Shown here: positions 18,065 to 28,802 of the stretch, one piece after another
Position numbering within the stretch: the first letter of the stretch is position 1
Layout: the number at the start of each line of letters is the position of its first letter
Made by a program: the position numbers and the translations under genes
Notes under the pieces: generated by a model
What the model was told of the DNA's origin: nothing
Databases searched by the model: none
What the model saw: only the letters and a program-made list of their open reading frames with translations
NCBI RefSeq assembly: GCF_002022505.1
Contig: NZ_CP019781.1
Span: 1,511,501 to 1,575,500 of the forward strand
DNA: 64,000 bases
Direction of reading: 5' to 3'
Source of the DNA: Bartonella sp. WD16.2
Lineage (GTDB): Bacteria > Pseudomonadota > Alphaproteobacteria > Rhizobiales > Rhizobiaceae

Positions 18065-20551
18065 TTAGCACGGCTCTTCTTCAGCAGGTACTAAAATTTC
18101 TCGTTTTCCCGCATGATTAGCAGAACTAATGATTCCTTCTTCTTCCATTCGCTCAATCAGTGAAGCAGCACGATTATATCCAATCCCTAAACGACGCTGA
18201 ATATAAGAAGTTGAAACTCTACGATCACGCAAAACAACTGCAACAGCTTGACTATAAGGATCATTTTCCGCAGGAGAGACAAGCGAAACATCAACGCCAT
18301 GATCTGCCGTTTCTTGTGTAACAGCCTCTAAATAATCAGGCTGCGCTTGAGCTTTCAGATGAGCAACAACCTGTTCAACTTCATTATCAGCAACAAAAGG
18401 ACCATGAACACGCTGAATACGCCCCCCTCCCATCATAAAAAGCATATCCCCTTGCCCTAGCAACTGTTCAGCTCCTTGTTCACCGAGAATTGTCCGACTA
18501 TCAATTTTTGAACTAACAGAAAAAGAAATACGTGTAGGAAAATTAGCTTTAATCGTACCCGTAATAACATCCACCGAAGGACGCTGCGTAGCCATAATCA
18601 CATGAATACCAGCAGCGCGTGCCATTTGCGCTAAACGTTGAACTGCCCCTTCAATATCTTTCCCCGCAACAAGCATCAAATCTGCCATTTCATCAATAAT
18701 AACAACAATATAGGGCATAGGATTTAAATTAAGAGTTTCTGTCTCATAAAGAGGCTCACCAGTTGTGCGATCAAATCCCACCTGAACTGTTCGTGTCAAT
18801 GTCTCACCCTGACTTTGTGCCTCTTTTAAACGTGCATTAAACCCATCAATATTACGAACACCAACTTTCGACATTTTACTATAGCGTTCTTCCATTTCAC
18901 GCACAGCCCACTTAAGAGCAATCATTGCTTTTTTAGAATCTGTTACCACCGGCGTTAATAAATGCGGAATACCGTCATAAATCGAAAGTTCAAGCATCTT
19001 AGGATCTATCATAATTAAACGACATTGCTCAGGTGTCATACGATAAAGAAGCGATAAAATCATTGTATTAATAGCAACAGATTTACCCGACCCAGTGGTA
19101 CCTGCTACCAAAAGATGCGGCATTTTTGCTAAATCTGCAATTACCGTTTCACCACCTATTGTTTTACCTAAAGCAAGTGCTAAATTTGCTTTGTCATGGA
19201 AAAACTCCTGAGCTTGCAAAATTTCCCGCAAATAAACCGTCTCACGTGTTGCATTGGGCAACTCTATGCCAATTACATTGCGTCCTGGAACAACAGCAAC
19301 ACGTGCTGAAATTGCACGCATTGAACGGGCAATATCATCGGCTAAACCAATAATACGTGAAGATTTAATACCAGCTGCTGGCTCAAATTCATATAAAGTC
19401 ACAACTGGTCCAGGGCGTGCATTAATCATTTTACCCTTAACACCAAAATCTAATAAGATTGTCTCAAGTTCACGAGAGTTTTCCTTTAAAGCAGTAGGAG
19501 ACAATCTCTCATCTTTCTCAGCTGGTGGAAAAACAGAAAGATAATCCAAAAGTGGAAGCGTAAAGCCATTTTTTGAAACAACTTTTGATGGCTTTAAAAT
19601 ACGGCTCTTGGAAGAAGAAACAGATTCTTTATGGTGATAAGACTCCTGCTTTCCTTCCTCTTCAAAAAAAACTGGCTCAACACGACCAAACACATTTCCC
19701 CCCTCCTCAGAGAGCCAATTTTGTTGTTCAGAAGGATCATCTTGTTTCTTAGAATTCTTGCTCCATAAAAAAAAGCGCCCTAAATGAGCTTGTAAAAAAT
19801 AAAGAAAATGCAAAACTGCTCCAAAAACCGTAGCAAAAGAACCAAATAGCACCTCATAGATAGAGTGATGAGTCTCTTCCACCTCATCAACGACTGAATC
19901 CGTTATTTTAATCTTTTTCTTTTTTTGTTTCTTTTTATCATCATTCTTGCCCCGCCACGCCACATTGCCAGCAACAGCAGCCATCACAAAACCTAAAGGA
20001 GCAAGAAAAACACCTATAAAAGCAATTTGCAAGGAAGAAAAAGAAGCAAAAAAGGAAGGAAAAAACAAATAAGCAGTATTTAAAACCTTATCACCCACAA
20101 CGCCTCCAAAGCCAATCGGTAATGGCCAACGTGTAAAAGACGCAAAATGTGTCAACAAAGCAAAAACAGCTGAAAAATAAATCGCTGATACCACCCACAA
20201 AAAAAGACGAAATATAAAATTATGAATATCTTTTTGTACCAGCAATAAAAGTGACCAAAAAAATGGAGGCAATAAAATGCACAAACTCGCCAAACCAAAA
20301 AACTGTATAGCAAAATCTGAAAAAATTGCACCAGGCCAGCCCATAAGATTTGTAACCTTATGAGCATTTGCATAAGTCAATGATGGGTCTACAACGTTCC
20401 ATGTTGCCAAGGCTAAAACGCAAAAAATAATAAGACCCAAAAGCCCAAGCCCAATAAAGGCACCAATCTGACGCAAAAATAAATTCACAAGACGTGGACT
20501 TTGATAATCACGTCTTTCTGATAAATGATCAGAAGGCAAACCTTGGCGCAT
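18065..20551 (-). CDS. ftsK: DNA translocase FtsK
   Basis: Septal DNA pump that clears the chromosome terminus and activates XerCD dimer resolution. The N-terminal third contains four to five hydrophobic segments (about residues 28-55, 75-110, 115-140, 170-200), then a short charged linker (about 205-330). The motor domain follows with Walker A TTGSGKSVAIN (about residue 475), Walker B IVVIIDEMADLM and the conserved ATQRPSVDVITG. The C-terminal gamma winged-helix domain (RRVSTSYIQRRLGIGYNRAA) should read KOPS sites. Length 828 residues is usual for alphaproteobacteria. The ATG start is preferred over an adjacent TTG. Confidence 0.95.
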   Translation of the reverse strand: MRQGLPSDHLSERRDYQSPRLVNLFLRQIGAFIGLGLLGLIIFCVLALATWNVVDPSLTYANAHKVTNLMGWPGAIFSDFAIQFFGLASLCILLPPFFWSLLLLVQKDIHNFIFRLFLWVVSAIYFSAVFALLTHFASFTRWPLPIGFGGVVGDKVLNTAYLFFPSFFASFSSLQIAFIGVFLAPLGFVMAAVAGNVAWRGKNDDKKKQKKKKIKITDSVVDEVEETHHSIYEVLFGSFATVFGAVLHFLYFLQAHLGRFFLWSKNSKKQDDPSEQQNWLSEEGGNVFGRVEPVFFEEEGKQESYHHKESVSSSKSRILKPSKVVSKNGFTLPLLDYLSVFPPAEKDERLSPTALKENSRELETILLDFGVKGKMINARPGPVVTLYEFEPAAGIKSSRIIGLADDIARSMRAISARVAVVPGRNVIGIELPNATRETVYLREILQAQEFFHDKANLALALGKTIGGETVIADLAKMPHLLVAGTTGSGKSVAINTMILSLLYRMTPEQCRLIMIDPKMLELSIYDGIPHLLTPVVTDSKKAMIALKWAVREMEERYSKMSKVGVRNIDGFNARLKEAQSQGETLTRTVQVGFDRTTGEPLYETETLNLNPMPYIVVIIDEMADLMLVAGKDIEGAVQRLAQMARAAGIHVIMATQRPSVDVITGTIKANFPTRISFSVSSKIDSRTILGEQGAEQLLGQGDMLFMMGGGRIQRVHGPFVADNEVEQVVAHLKAQAQPDYLEAVTQETADHGVDVSLVSPAENDPYSQAVAVVLRDRRVSTSYIQRRLGIGYNRAASLIERMEEEGIISSANHAGKREILVPAEEEPC

Positions 20552-20761
20552 CAATCAATTCCAAATATAAAATTTTCATAAAAAAACTGGTTTCACAGTT
20601 TATAGTTAAAAACATTACAGCTTATAGTTTTAAAATGTTAATGCCATTTTAACCATTCTTATTACAACAATTTCTTACTTAAGACTGTAAAAATAATTTT
20701 TTAAAAGGGTATTAATTTCATTTAAGAGCTAATAAACTACACAAAAGTAGAAAGAAATGTA

Positions 20762-22006
20762 GTGTCTTTTAATATGAATCAAAATATAAAACAATGTGAT
20801 CTTCTCATCGCAGGGGGAGCAATTGTTGGCCTAACACTTGCAGTAGCACTCAAACAAGCCGCGCCTGAGTTGAAAATAAACATTGTCGACTCTCCCCCTC
20901 AAGAGAATACACCTAATAAAAAGAGACAAGCACTCGCTATTTCTGCTGCCTCTATTCGTATGTTGAAGCAATTACAATGCTGGGAACATATCAAGCCTCA
21001 TACTCAACCTATTCATTCAATGCTCATCACCGATGCACGCATTAATGATCCTTTCAAACCAACCCTTTTAACCTTTGAAGGAGATGTTACTCCTGGCGAG
21101 CCCTTTGCCGCTATGATTGAAAATAAAGAGCTTACTGCTGCTTTAAAAAAACGTGTAAAAGAACTGAATATCTCTTTTATCAAAACTGCACGTGTTGTTG
21201 ATTTTCACCAAGAAGACCACCATACAACTGTTACCTTGAGCAATAAAGAAATTTGGCAAACACAGTTGCTGATTGCAGCCGACGGAACACGTTCCAAATT
21301 ACGCGAGAAAGCAAACCTTAAGAACTTTGTGCACCCTTATAAACAAACAGCAATCATATGTACTATCGAGCATGAAAAACCCCATCATGGTCAAGCAATT
21401 CAACATTTTTTGCCTGCCGGGCCTTTTGCTCTTTTGCCTCTTAAAGGCAATCGATCAGCCATTGTATGGAATGAAGACCATCAAACCGCTCAATATTACC
21501 TTAAAGCTGATCGTCCTATTTTTGAAACAGAACTCGAAAAACGTATCGGTTACCGATTCGGAAAACTAACTTGGGATGGCAAACGCCAAGGATTTCCCTT
21601 AGTTCTTTCGCTAGCATACTCTTGCATAAAACCTCGTTTTGCTCTTGTGGGAGATGCTGCCCATACAATTCACCCCATTGCAGGTCAAGGTCTTAACCTA
21701 GGGCTGCGTGATAGTGCAGCTTTAGCTGAAGTTATCATTAAAACAGCACGATTAGGTCTTGATATCGGATCAATCATCGCTCTTGAACGCTACCAAAGCT
21801 GGCGACGCTTCGAAACTGTGCGTATGGCTTTGAGTAATGACTGGATCAACAAGCTCTTTTCTAATGATATCCTATTTTTGAGAGTATTGCGTGACGTTGG
21901 TCTTGGACTTGTCAATCAGAGGCCAAAAATAAAAAAATATTTCATTCAAGAAGCTTCCGGCCTTACCCCAAATGCCCCACGTCTTTTACGCGGACTCCCG
22001 CTCTAA
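20762..22006 (+). CDS. UbiH/UbiF/COQ6-family FAD-dependent hydroxylase
   Basis: Flavoprotein monooxygenase that most likely hydroxylates the ubiquinone ring precursor. An N-terminal Rossmann FAD motif reads CDLLIAGGAIVGLTLAVAL, the middle has LLIAADGTRSKLRE (DG motif), and the C-terminal GD motif is FALVGDAAHTIHPIAGQGLNLGLRD, the hallmark of the family. The GTG start is preceded by AGAAAG at proper spacing; an ATG four codons later is an alternative. Which ring position it attacks cannot be told from sequence. The gene is divergent from ftsK and convergent with sdhB. Confidence 0.9.
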   Translation: MSFNMNQNIKQCDLLIAGGAIVGLTLAVALKQAAPELKINIVDSPPQENTPNKKRQALAISAASIRMLKQLQCWEHIKPHTQPIHSMLITDARINDPFKPTLLTFEGDVTPGEPFAAMIENKELTAALKKRVKELNISFIKTARVVDFHQEDHHTTVTLSNKEIWQTQLLIAADGTRSKLREKANLKNFVHPYKQTAIICTIEHEKPHHGQAIQHFLPAGPFALLPLKGNRSAIVWNEDHQTAQYYLKADRPIFETELEKRIGYRFGKLTWDGKRQGFPLVLSLAYSCIKPRFALVGDAAHTIHPIAGQGLNLGLRDSAALAEVIIKTARLGLDIGSIIALERYQSWRRFETVRMALSNDWINKLFSNDILFLRVLRDVGLGLVNQRPKIKKYFIQEASGLTPNAPRLLRGLPL

Positions 22007-22223
22007 ATTAAATACAAAGCACCTCTCACTCCCTCTTTTTAACCGTAAAAGCCTTTATTTACGCACCACACCTATACACATCTTTCACAAACACAAATGC
22101 ATCTCAAGATGCTAACACATCTCAAAAACACAAGCATAATTTTAAGTCGCTAATACATTCCAAAGATGCACAACACAAAAGCAAACGTACAGTAAAAAAT
22201 TGAATGACTACATCTTACAAAAC

Positions 22224-22256
22224 ATAAAAAAAGACAGGGGCATATATACGCCCCCG
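22224..22256 (-). terminator. Rho-independent terminator after sdhCDAB
   Basis: On the minus strand a GGGGC / GCCCC stem with an eight-base loop (GTATATAT) is followed within four bases by a run of seven T. It lies about 40 bp downstream of the sdhB stop. Confidence 0.75.
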
Positions 22257-22293
22257 CTTCCTCCTATTTCTTTTGTTTCTAGCTAATAAATTT

Positions 22294-23073
22294 TTAAAGA
22301 CGGCGTTCAACCATAAGTTTTTTAATCTCAGCAATCGCTTTAGCCGGATTTAAACCCTTTGGACAAGTTTGTGTACAATTCATAATTGTATGGCATCGAT
22401 AAAGCCGGAAAGGATCCTCCAGATTATCAAGACGCTCACCGCTCATTTCATCGCGCGAATCAGCAATCCAACGATAAGCCTGAAGTAAAACAGCAGGCCC
22501 TAAATAACGGTCACCATTCCACCAATAACTTGGACATGATGTTTGACAACATGCACAAAGAATACATTCATAAAGACCATCAATTTTTTGACGATCAGAA
22601 TAGCTTTGTAACCACTCTTTTGCAGGCTCAGGTGAAACAGTTTGCAACCAAGGTTCAATAGCACGATGCTGCGCATAAAAACGTTTCAAATCAGGAATCA
22701 AATCTTTAACAACCGGCATAGAAGGAAGAGGATACACCTGGATAGGATGTTTCACATCATCCATCCCTTTAGTACAAGCCAGCGTATTGACCCCATCAAT
22801 ATTCATCGCACATGAACCACAAATGCCCTCACGACACGACCGACGAAGCGCCAAAGTTGGATCAATATGATTCTTAATAAACAAAAGACCATCAAGAATC
22901 ATCGGACCACATGCTGAGCGATCCACATAATAGGTATCAAGACGAGGATTATCCTCATCATCAGGCGACCAACGATAAATGTGAAATTCTATCAGCTGTG
23001 TCGCACCTTCAGGTTTAGGCCAAATCTTCCCGGCCTTCACACGAGAATTTTTAGGAAGCCTAATTTGAACCAT
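22294..23073 (-). CDS. sdhB: Succinate dehydrogenase iron-sulfur subunit
   Basis: Electron-transfer subunit of complex II. The 2Fe-2S ligands appear in [18 protein letters not shown] and the later cysteine of NTLACTKG. The 4Fe-4S and 3Fe-4S clusters are held by [16 protein letters not shown] and the [17 protein letters not shown] segment. The 259-residue length is normal. It is the last gene of the sdhCDAB operon, starting 14 bp after sdhA, and is followed by a clear intrinsic terminator. Confidence 0.97.
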   Translation of the reverse strand: MVQIRLPKNSRVKAGKIWPKPEGATQLIEFHIYRWSPDDEDNPRLDTYYVDRSACGPMILDGLLFIKNHIDPTLALRRSCREGICGSCAMNIDGVNTLACTKGMDDVKHPIQVYPLPSMPVVKDLIPDLKRFYAQHRAIEPWLQTVSPEPAKEWLQSYSDRQKIDGLYECILCACCQTSCPSYWWNGDRYLGPAVLLQAYRWIADSRDEMSGERLDNLEDPFRLYRCHTIMNCTQTCPKGLNPAKAIAEIKKLMVERRL

Positions 23074-23087
23074 GACTCATTCTCCCC

Positions 23088-24932
23088 TTAGTAAACACGT
23101 TTTTTAGGCACAATGCGCTTTAAGTCTATGCCGCCATCCGCCTCAGATGTTAATGGATCCACATGAACAGGCCGATAGGATAATGTTACTTTCCCATCTT
23201 TTGACAAATGCGAAAGTGTATGGCGGCGCCAATTTTTGTCATCACGCTCAGGATAATCTTCACGCGCATGCGCCCCACGGCTTTCTAAACGCGCAGCCGC
23301 AGAATGAACTGTCACAATCGCATTCGCCATCAAATTCTCAAGCTCTAATGTTTCAACTAAATCAGAATTCCAAATCAACGAACGATCTGTTACTTTAAGA
23401 TCAGAAAGCTCATTCCAGAGTTTACTTACACGTTGACATCCCTGTTCTAAAGAATCTGCCGTACGGAACACCGCAGCATCTTCCTGCATAGTCCGCTGCA
23501 TTTTTTCACGCAACACCGCCGTTGGTATATGCCCTTGAGCAAAACGTAAACGATCAAAACGTGCCATAATTTCATCAACAGCTGTTTCATTCATCGCCGG
23601 AATTTCTGCATTGCGGTCAATTACTTTTCCTGCACGAATTGCAGCCGCACGCCCAAATACCACAAGATCAATCAATGAATTGGAACCCAAGCGATTGGCA
23701 CCGTGAACAGATGCACACCCCGCCTCACCCACAGCCATCAACCCCGGTTGAACACAATCAGGCGAATCATTCGTCGGATTTAAAACTTCCCCATAGTAAT
23801 TGGTGGGAATACCACCCATATTATAATGGACCGTTGGCAAAACCGGGATAGGATCTTTTGTCACATCAACACCTGCAAAAATTCGCGCTGATTCAGAAAT
23901 CCCCGGTAAACGCTCATGCAATATAGCAGGATCAATATGATTGAGAACCAAATGAATATGATCCTTCTTGGCACCAACCCCACGCCCTTCACGAATTTCA
24001 AGCGTAATACAACGTGAAACCAAATCACGTGAAGCCAAATCTTTAAAAGAAGGTGCATAACGCTCCATAAAGCGTTCACCTTCAGAATTGATCAAATAAC
24101 CACCTTCTCCACGTGCTCCTTCTGTGATTAAGCAGCCAGAACCATAAATACCCGTGGGATGAAATTGAACAAACTCCATATCCTGAAGCGGCAACCCAGC
24201 ACGTGCAATCATTCCACCGCCATCACCTGTACATGTATGGGCTGATGTAGCGGAAAAATAAGCACGTCCATAACCACCTGTTGCCAACACAACCATCTTA
24301 GCAGAAAAACGATGAATTGTACCATCATCTAAATTCCATGCCACAACACCTGTACACACGCCATCGGTCATGATCAAATCAAGTGCGAAATATTCAATAA
24401 AAAACTGCGCATTATGTTTTAAGCTTTGCCCATAAAGCGCATGCAAAATAGCATGTCCAGTACGATCAGCTGCTGCACAAGTACGTTGAACTGGCGGTCC
24501 TTCTCCAAACTGCGTCGTATGCCCACCAAAAGGCCGCTGGTAAATTTTACCCTCTTGTGTACGTGAAAAAGGAACCCCGTAATGCTCTAATTCATAAACA
24601 GCAGCAGGAGCGTTGCGCACCAAATATTCCATCGCATCAGTGTCGCCAAGCCAATCAGAACCTTTCACTGTATCATACATATGCCATTGCCAATTGTCAG
24701 GCCCCATATTTGCAAGAGACGCTGCAATACCGCCTTGTGCTGCAACTGTGTGCGAACGAGTGGGAAAAACTTTTGTAATACATGCTGTCCTCAACCCCTG
24801 TTCAGCCATGCCAAGGGTTGCACGCAGACCTGAACCACCAGCGCCAATAACAACAACATCAAATTTATGATCCACATAATGATAAGGAGCATGACCCGCT
24901 TTAGGGCCCAAAGACGATACTGTAGCCACCAT
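23088..24932 (-). CDS. sdhA: Succinate dehydrogenase flavoprotein subunit
   Basis: Catalytic subunit of complex II, oxidising succinate to fumarate with covalently bound FAD. The N-terminal dinucleotide-binding motif is [13 protein letters not shown], and the covalent-flavin histidine sits in [12 protein letters not shown]. Further active-site segments are [21 protein letters not shown] and [16 protein letters not shown] chose the ATG reading MVATVSSLG because a GGGAG site precedes it; an earlier in-frame start would overlap sdhD. The resulting 614 residues match the family. It is the third gene of sdhCDAB. Confidence 0.96.
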   Translation of the reverse strand: MVATVSSLGPKAGHAPYHYVDHKFDVVVIGAGGSGLRATLGMAEQGLRTACITKVFPTRSHTVAAQGGIAASLANMGPDNWQWHMYDTVKGSDWLGDTDAMEYLVRNAPAAVYELEHYGVPFSRTQEGKIYQRPFGGHTTQFGEGPPVQRTCAAADRTGHAILHALYGQSLKHNAQFFIEYFALDLIMTDGVCTGVVAWNLDDGTIHRFSAKMVVLATGGYGRAYFSATSAHTCTGDGGGMIARAGLPLQDMEFVQFHPTGIYGSGCLITEGARGEGGYLINSEGERFMERYAPSFKDLASRDLVSRCITLEIREGRGVGAKKDHIHLVLNHIDPAILHERLPGISESARIFAGVDVTKDPIPVLPTVHYNMGGIPTNYYGEVLNPTNDSPDCVQPGLMAVGEAGCASVHGANRLGSNSLIDLVVFGRAAAIRAGKVIDRNAEIPAMNETAVDEIMARFDRLRFAQGHIPTAVLREKMQRTMQEDAAVFRTADSLEQGCQRVSKLWNELSDLKVTDRSLIWNSDLVETLELENLMANAIVTVHSAAARLESRGAHAREDYPERDDKNWRRHTLSHLSKDGKVTLSYRPVHVDPLTSEADGGIDLKRIVPKKRVY

Positions 24933-24937
24933 GTCGG

Positions 24938-25324
24938 TTAAACTCCCAATACGATTTTTAAAAGAGCAAAAATAATGAAGCCACCCAGAACACAACAAAA
25001 CAAGGTGTTTAATACTAAAAACAATACCCGCAAATTTCCATGTGGGATATAATCTTCAATAACAACTTGCATTCCAAGTTTCATATAATAAAGGCTCGAA
25101 AAAGTCATTAACCCCATTAAAACCGCCACAACAGGGTGCGAAAGTCGTGTATAAATAACATCATAGTCTTCCCCCGCAAGCGAAATGATAAGAACAATAA
25201 AAAATATCCAAAGCAACACACTGGTAAAACTTGTCAGATTTTCTAACCAAAAATGTCCTGTTCCCTCATGCGCACTTCCAAAACCGCGCACCTTTCCAAA
25301 CTCTGTTCGAAAATCTTTTTTCAT
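24938..25324 (-). CDS. sdhD: Succinate dehydrogenase membrane anchor SdhD
   Basis: Small membrane anchor of complex II that helps bind heme b and ubiquinone. Three hydrophobic helices are visible (about residues 30-50, 58-80 and 98-122). The [20 protein letters not shown] N-terminus (here [16 protein letters not shown]) is characteristic of alphaproteobacterial SdhD. I prefer the internal ATG (MKKDFRTEF) because GGAG lies about six bases upstream; the earlier ATG has its only purine block directly adjacent. It starts about 18 bp after sdhC. Confidence 0.9.
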   Translation of the reverse strand: MKKDFRTEFGKVRGFGSAHEGTGHFWLENLTSFTSVLLWIFFIVLIISLAGEDYDVIYTRLSHPVVAVLMGLMTFSSLYYMKLGMQVVIEDYIPHGNLRVLFLVLNTLFCCVLGGFIIFALLKIVLGV

Positions 25325-25342
25325 ATTTTTCTCCATCCCCTA

Positions 25343-25744
25343 TCAAAACAACCCGTATCCAATAACCCAAATTGCGCATGTCACAATAAGGGTAATAAAC
25401 ACAGTTGCCCAAGCAGTTGTAGTTGCTTTTTCTTTAGCTAAAAGACAAGGCTTCATATTCCAAACAAGATGGCGAATACAGCCAACCATATGATGAACCC
25501 CCGCAAGTGTAAAAAGAAATAAAACGCAAAGCCCCGGGAAAGATCCATAAATCCTATTAACTGTTTTAAACGTATCATCCCCGCAAGCGATTGACCCCAA
25601 CCAAATGGCAAAACATATCATTCCAAAATAAAGCGCTACACCAGTGATACGATGTGCAATTGACATCGCCATAGTAATCGACCAACGATAAATACTCAAA
25701 TGGGGAGAATGAGGGCGATCTTTTATCCTAGATGTCTCTATCAT
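25343..25744 (-). CDS. sdhC: Succinate dehydrogenase cytochrome b556 subunit
   Basis: Membrane anchor binding heme b and quinone in complex II. Family signature near the N-terminus: RPHSPHLSIYRW followed by the SIAHRITGVAL motif with the quinone-site Ser and Arg. A second histidine region, GVHHMVGCIRHLVWN, provides the axial heme ligand. Three membrane helices follow the standard order. The 133-residue length is normal. It is the first gene of the operon; the upstream leader contains a small ACGAG/CTCGT hairpin. Confidence 0.93.
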   Translation of the reverse strand: MIETSRIKDRPHSPHLSIYRWSITMAMSIAHRITGVALYFGMICFAIWLGSIACGDDTFKTVNRIYGSFPGLCVLFLFTLAGVHHMVGCIRHLVWNMKPCLLAKEKATTTAWATVFITLIVTCAIWVIGYGLF

Positions 25745-26660
25745 AAAAACTCTGACCTGACTTTTATTGCAACTTCATCGTAAACGAGAAAGCTCGTATA
25801 AACGATCAAGCACATTTCAATTTTGATACCTAAAGGCGCACATTATACAGGTCGGTTATCTCAAATAACGGATTAAAGGTCGCGCATAAAAAAAACCGAT
25901 TAGCTCATAGCAATAAACTACAAAGCCTGCTTTGTTTAGTACAATTTTATCTTCACGTCAAAGGTTTAAACATTGTTTCTTCAACGTAAACATGTATTTT
26001 TTTCAAACGCACTCAAATTTCATCATTAAATAGTAACGAAATACTTCACAATAATGACGGTTTAAATCATTAGCTATAGCTTAAATTATTATGAAAAACA
26101 AATATCGCTCTTCTTGATAGAGAAGCTTTCAAATTACGCTTAACATTAAAACAAACTTTTTTATTAATAAGCTTCTCTTTTAAAGACAAACTACTCTCTC
26201 TCAAGAGATCCAATAGATTGAATACCCAAATAATCCACACATACCCAATTCAACTTCAATAACAATATTACAGCTCTTTGCTTACACTTGTTCCTTCATC
26301 AAAACCGCATTTTCTTCATAAAAATACATTGAAACACTCATTATAACGAAAATTATTGGAATAATTTTTAATTCACACGACCAATGAGCGCTATCCCTAC
26401 ACCTCCTCCAGTCCCATTTTTATAAGAGCATATCAATTTCTTGATAGTTTTTTATAGCAAATTTCTGCATCAAAAAAATAACAAACAATTCATTACAAAA
26501 AATATTGTTAAAGTTAACCACTACAAATATTTTGTAAGGTTAATATAAAACAAAGTGATTCTCTAAAATTTGATCACCAAACACCTCTATAGGAATCTCT
26601 CTTGTTTTTTATAAAATCCCTTATAAAGAAGTTCTTTTTTAATCGCAATCATCCCTTACA
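25745..26660. other. Long AT-rich gene-free region upstream of sdhC
   Basis: More than 900 bp with no credible coding frame between the sdh operon and the rplS terminator. The sdhCDAB promoter must lie here. A 5-bp hairpin (ACGAG-AAAG-CTCGT) sits at 25784-25797 in the sdhC leader. In other Rhizobiales leucine-biosynthesis genes often follow rplS; I looked for leuC/leuD pieces by eye and did not recognise any, so if they were here they have decayed beyond reading. Confidence 0.5.
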
Positions 26661-26663
26661 AAG

Positions 26664-26690
26664 CAAAAAAGCGGCATAACAGCCGTCTTT
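26664..26690 (-). terminator. Terminator downstream of rplS
   Basis: A short hairpin with arms GCGGC and GCCGT around ATAACA is flanked by a run of six A on one side and five T on the other, so it would work as an intrinsic terminator on the minus strand after rplS and could act in both directions. Confidence 0.65.
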
Positions 26691-26714
26691 TTCTTAAACT
26701 TGAACAAGAAATAT

Positions 26715-27152
26715 TTATTCAGCAGCTTTGTCTTCAATTTTCTCCGCAACGACTGTTTTTTCTTCTCCCTCAGAAACCTTAGCATTCTTACGGTAATCTC
26801 TCTTTTCAGCGATACGTGCAGCCTTTCCTCTTAAACCACGAAGATAATAAAGCTTTGCACGACGAACCTTACCCCGACGAACAATCTCAACACCCTCAAC
26901 CAAGGGAGAATACATTGGAAACACACGTTCAACACCTTCGCCATAAGAAATTTTGCGCACTGTAAAGTTCTCATTCAAACCACCACCCGAACGTGCAATG
27001 CAAATCCCTTCATAAGCCTGAACACGTGTACGCGTACCTTCTGTTACACGCACCAAAACGCGCAACGTATCTCCTACCTGAAACACTGGAAATCGGCGTT
27101 TTTCTTCAATTTTCGCGCATTGTTCAGCTTCAAGCTGCGCTATAATATTCAT
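26715..27152 (-). CDS. rplS: 50S ribosomal protein L19
   Basis: L19 sits at the interface of the ribosomal subunits. The N-terminus [14 protein letters not shown] and the core [29 protein letters not shown] with [22 protein letters not shown] are diagnostic. I chose the internal ATG because AAGGA lies seven bases upstream and it matches the family start. The C-terminal tail beyond about residue 120 is Glu/Lys-rich, an extension common in alphaproteobacteria. It is the last gene after rimM and trmD on this strand, with about 235 bp between trmD and it. Confidence 0.96.
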   Translation of the reverse strand: MNIIAQLEAEQCAKIEEKRRFPVFQVGDTLRVLVRVTEGTRTRVQAYEGICIARSGGGLNENFTVRKISYGEGVERVFPMYSPLVEGVEIVRRGKVRRAKLYYLRGLRGKAARIAEKRDYRKNAKVSEGEEKTVVAEKIEDKAAE

Positions 27153-27241
27153 TTCTTTCATCCTTCATGTTCTTTTCGAACAGTCAGAGCGTTCAACTCT
27201 TACCACAAAGCTGCCTTTCATGCAGAAAAGATAGTCCTCGG

Positions 27242-27274
27242 GCTCTGCTTTAAACACCTGAGCTCTGCTTTAAA
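27242..27274. repeat. 13-bp direct repeat between trmD and rplS
   Basis: GCTCTGCTTTAAA occurs twice, 20 bp apart, in the spacer upstream of rplS. It may be a chance duplication or part of the rplS leader. Confidence 0.5.
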
Positions 27275-27387
27275 AAAGAGCGAATACACTATTTTTTTAG
27301 AATTTATTCTTTTAAATCCATAGAAAAGCGCTTTTCAGAAAACTCTCTTAAAAGTGCGTTGTGCAATACACCATCTTTAAAAATGAA

Positions 27388-28092
27388 TCAAGCCTTTCGA
27401 AGATTTTCGGTATAAAGAGCATAAAGGTCAGGTCGACGTTGACGTGTTAAGCACTCGGCTTGTTCTTGACGCCAATTTGCAATAGCTTTGTGATGACCTG
27501 ATATCAATACCGGTGGAATAGTAAGCCCTTCAAAAATTGAAGGACGCGTATAATGGGGATACTCAAGCAAATTATTCTCAAAACTTTCACATTCCCCAGA
27601 AGCTTTATTGCCCATAACACCAGGTAAAAGCCGCACAATTGCATCCATAAGAACCAATGCAGCCACCTCTCCACCTGAAAGAATATAATCACCAATCGAA
27701 ATTTCTTCTAATTTTCGCGCTTTTATTACGCGTTCATCAACCCCTTCAAAACGACCACATATTAATATCACACCTAAACCACGTGCTAAAGAACGAGCGT
27801 AGTTTTGATTAAAAGGACGTCCCCGTGGGCTCAATAAAAACCTCGGTAAATCAGGAGGACAACTATCAATTGCAGCAGCTAACACATCTGCCCGCATCAC
27901 CATACCAGCACCCCCACCAGCCGGTGTATCATCAACGCTGTGGTGTTTGTCAAAAGCAAAGTCTCTAATCTGTACTGTATTGAGCGACCATATCCCTCGC
28001 TCTAAAGCCTGCCCTGCTAAAGAATAACCCAATAATCCTGGAAACATTTCAGGATAAAGTGTTAAAATATGTGCTTGAAACCCCATGTTCAT
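27388..28092 (-). CDS. trmD: tRNA (guanine-N1)-methyltransferase
   Basis: SPOUT-class enzyme that makes m1G37 in tRNAs and prevents frameshifting. Motifs are the N-terminal [26 protein letters not shown], the knot segment [14 protein letters not shown] and [16 protein letters not shown], in the usual order. I chose the ATG (MNMGFQA) preceded by GGGATGAG; a longer frame adds 11 residues without family support. Length about 234. It lies between rimM and rplS; rpsP, normally next to rimM, is about 16 kb away. Confidence 0.95.
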   Translation of the reverse strand: MNMGFQAHILTLYPEMFPGLLGYSLAGQALERGIWSLNTVQIRDFAFDKHHSVDDTPAGGGAGMVMRADVLAAAIDSCPPDLPRFLLSPRGRPFNQNYARSLARGLGVILICGRFEGVDERVIKARKLEEISIGDYILSGGEVAALVLMDAIVRLLPGVMGNKASGECESFENNLLEYPHYTRPSIFEGLTIPPVLISGHHKAIANWRQEQAECLTRQRRPDLYALYTENLRKA

Positions 28093-28143
28093 TTTCTCAT
28101 CCCACTCTCTTCGTTCAAATCTCACTTGTTTATTGTTCTTCTT

Positions 28144-28671
28144 TCACGCAACCAAACCAGCTGCCACTGGATTGATCACAATAAAACCAGAAGCAACACA
28201 AATTTTCGGCACAGCCGCCTTGCTAAACGGAATGAGTTCTCTCTTGCCACCATCTAAACGGATTTCAAGCAAATCACCAGCACCAAAATTAAAAAAACCA
28301 CTTACCTCACCAAGAAGCTTGTTTGCATCATCATAAACGCAAAGTCCAATCAAATCGATTTGATAAAATTCATCCTCAGTCAAATCATCAAGCAATTGAT
28401 CTCGCTTAATATAAAGGTTAATTCCCTTTAAAGCTTCAGCAGCACTTCGTTCCTCCACCCCTTTAAAACGCACAATTGCATCGTTTTTTTGCACCCGAAA
28501 TGTTGCAATTTCATAACAACGCCCTCCTTCATCATAAAAAACACCGTAAGTCTTTAAGCGCTGGGGTTCACCTCCCAATACCTTAACCCAAACATCCCCC
28601 CTAATTCCATGGGCAGCCCCAATAACGGCAAGACAAATTGCCTTTTTAAGTTTTTTTCTCTCTTGTTTCAT
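28144..28671 (-). CDS. rimM: Ribosome maturation factor RimM
   Basis: 16S rRNA processing factor for the 30S head, which binds ribosomal protein S19. The N-terminal RimM domain begins CLAVIGAAHGIRGDVWVKV, and a PRC-barrel domain starts around residue 95 (FYQIDLIGLCVYDDANKLLGEV). The C-terminus IPFSKAAVPKICVASGFIVINP is typical. Length 175. Start at the ATG giving MKQERKKLKK, with a purine-rich leader. It heads the rimM-trmD-rplS group; the divergent SapC-family gene starts about 130 bp away. Confidence 0.94.
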   Translation of the reverse strand: MKQERKKLKKAICLAVIGAAHGIRGDVWVKVLGGEPQRLKTYGVFYDEGGRCYEIATFRVQKNDAIVRFKGVEERSAAEALKGINLYIKRDQLLDDLTEDEFYQIDLIGLCVYDDANKLLGEVSGFFNFGAGDLLEIRLDGGKRELIPFSKAAVPKICVASGFIVINPVAAGLVA

Positions 28672-28802
28672 GTATAATATTATCTCTTCTAAAAGAAAGA
28701 ATCATTATATACTTAATTATTGTCCATTAGAGCTTGTTGCCATATAAAAATCCTATAAAAATATATTTTATGGCATATAGTGAATGAAAAAGGAGAAGTC
28801 TG

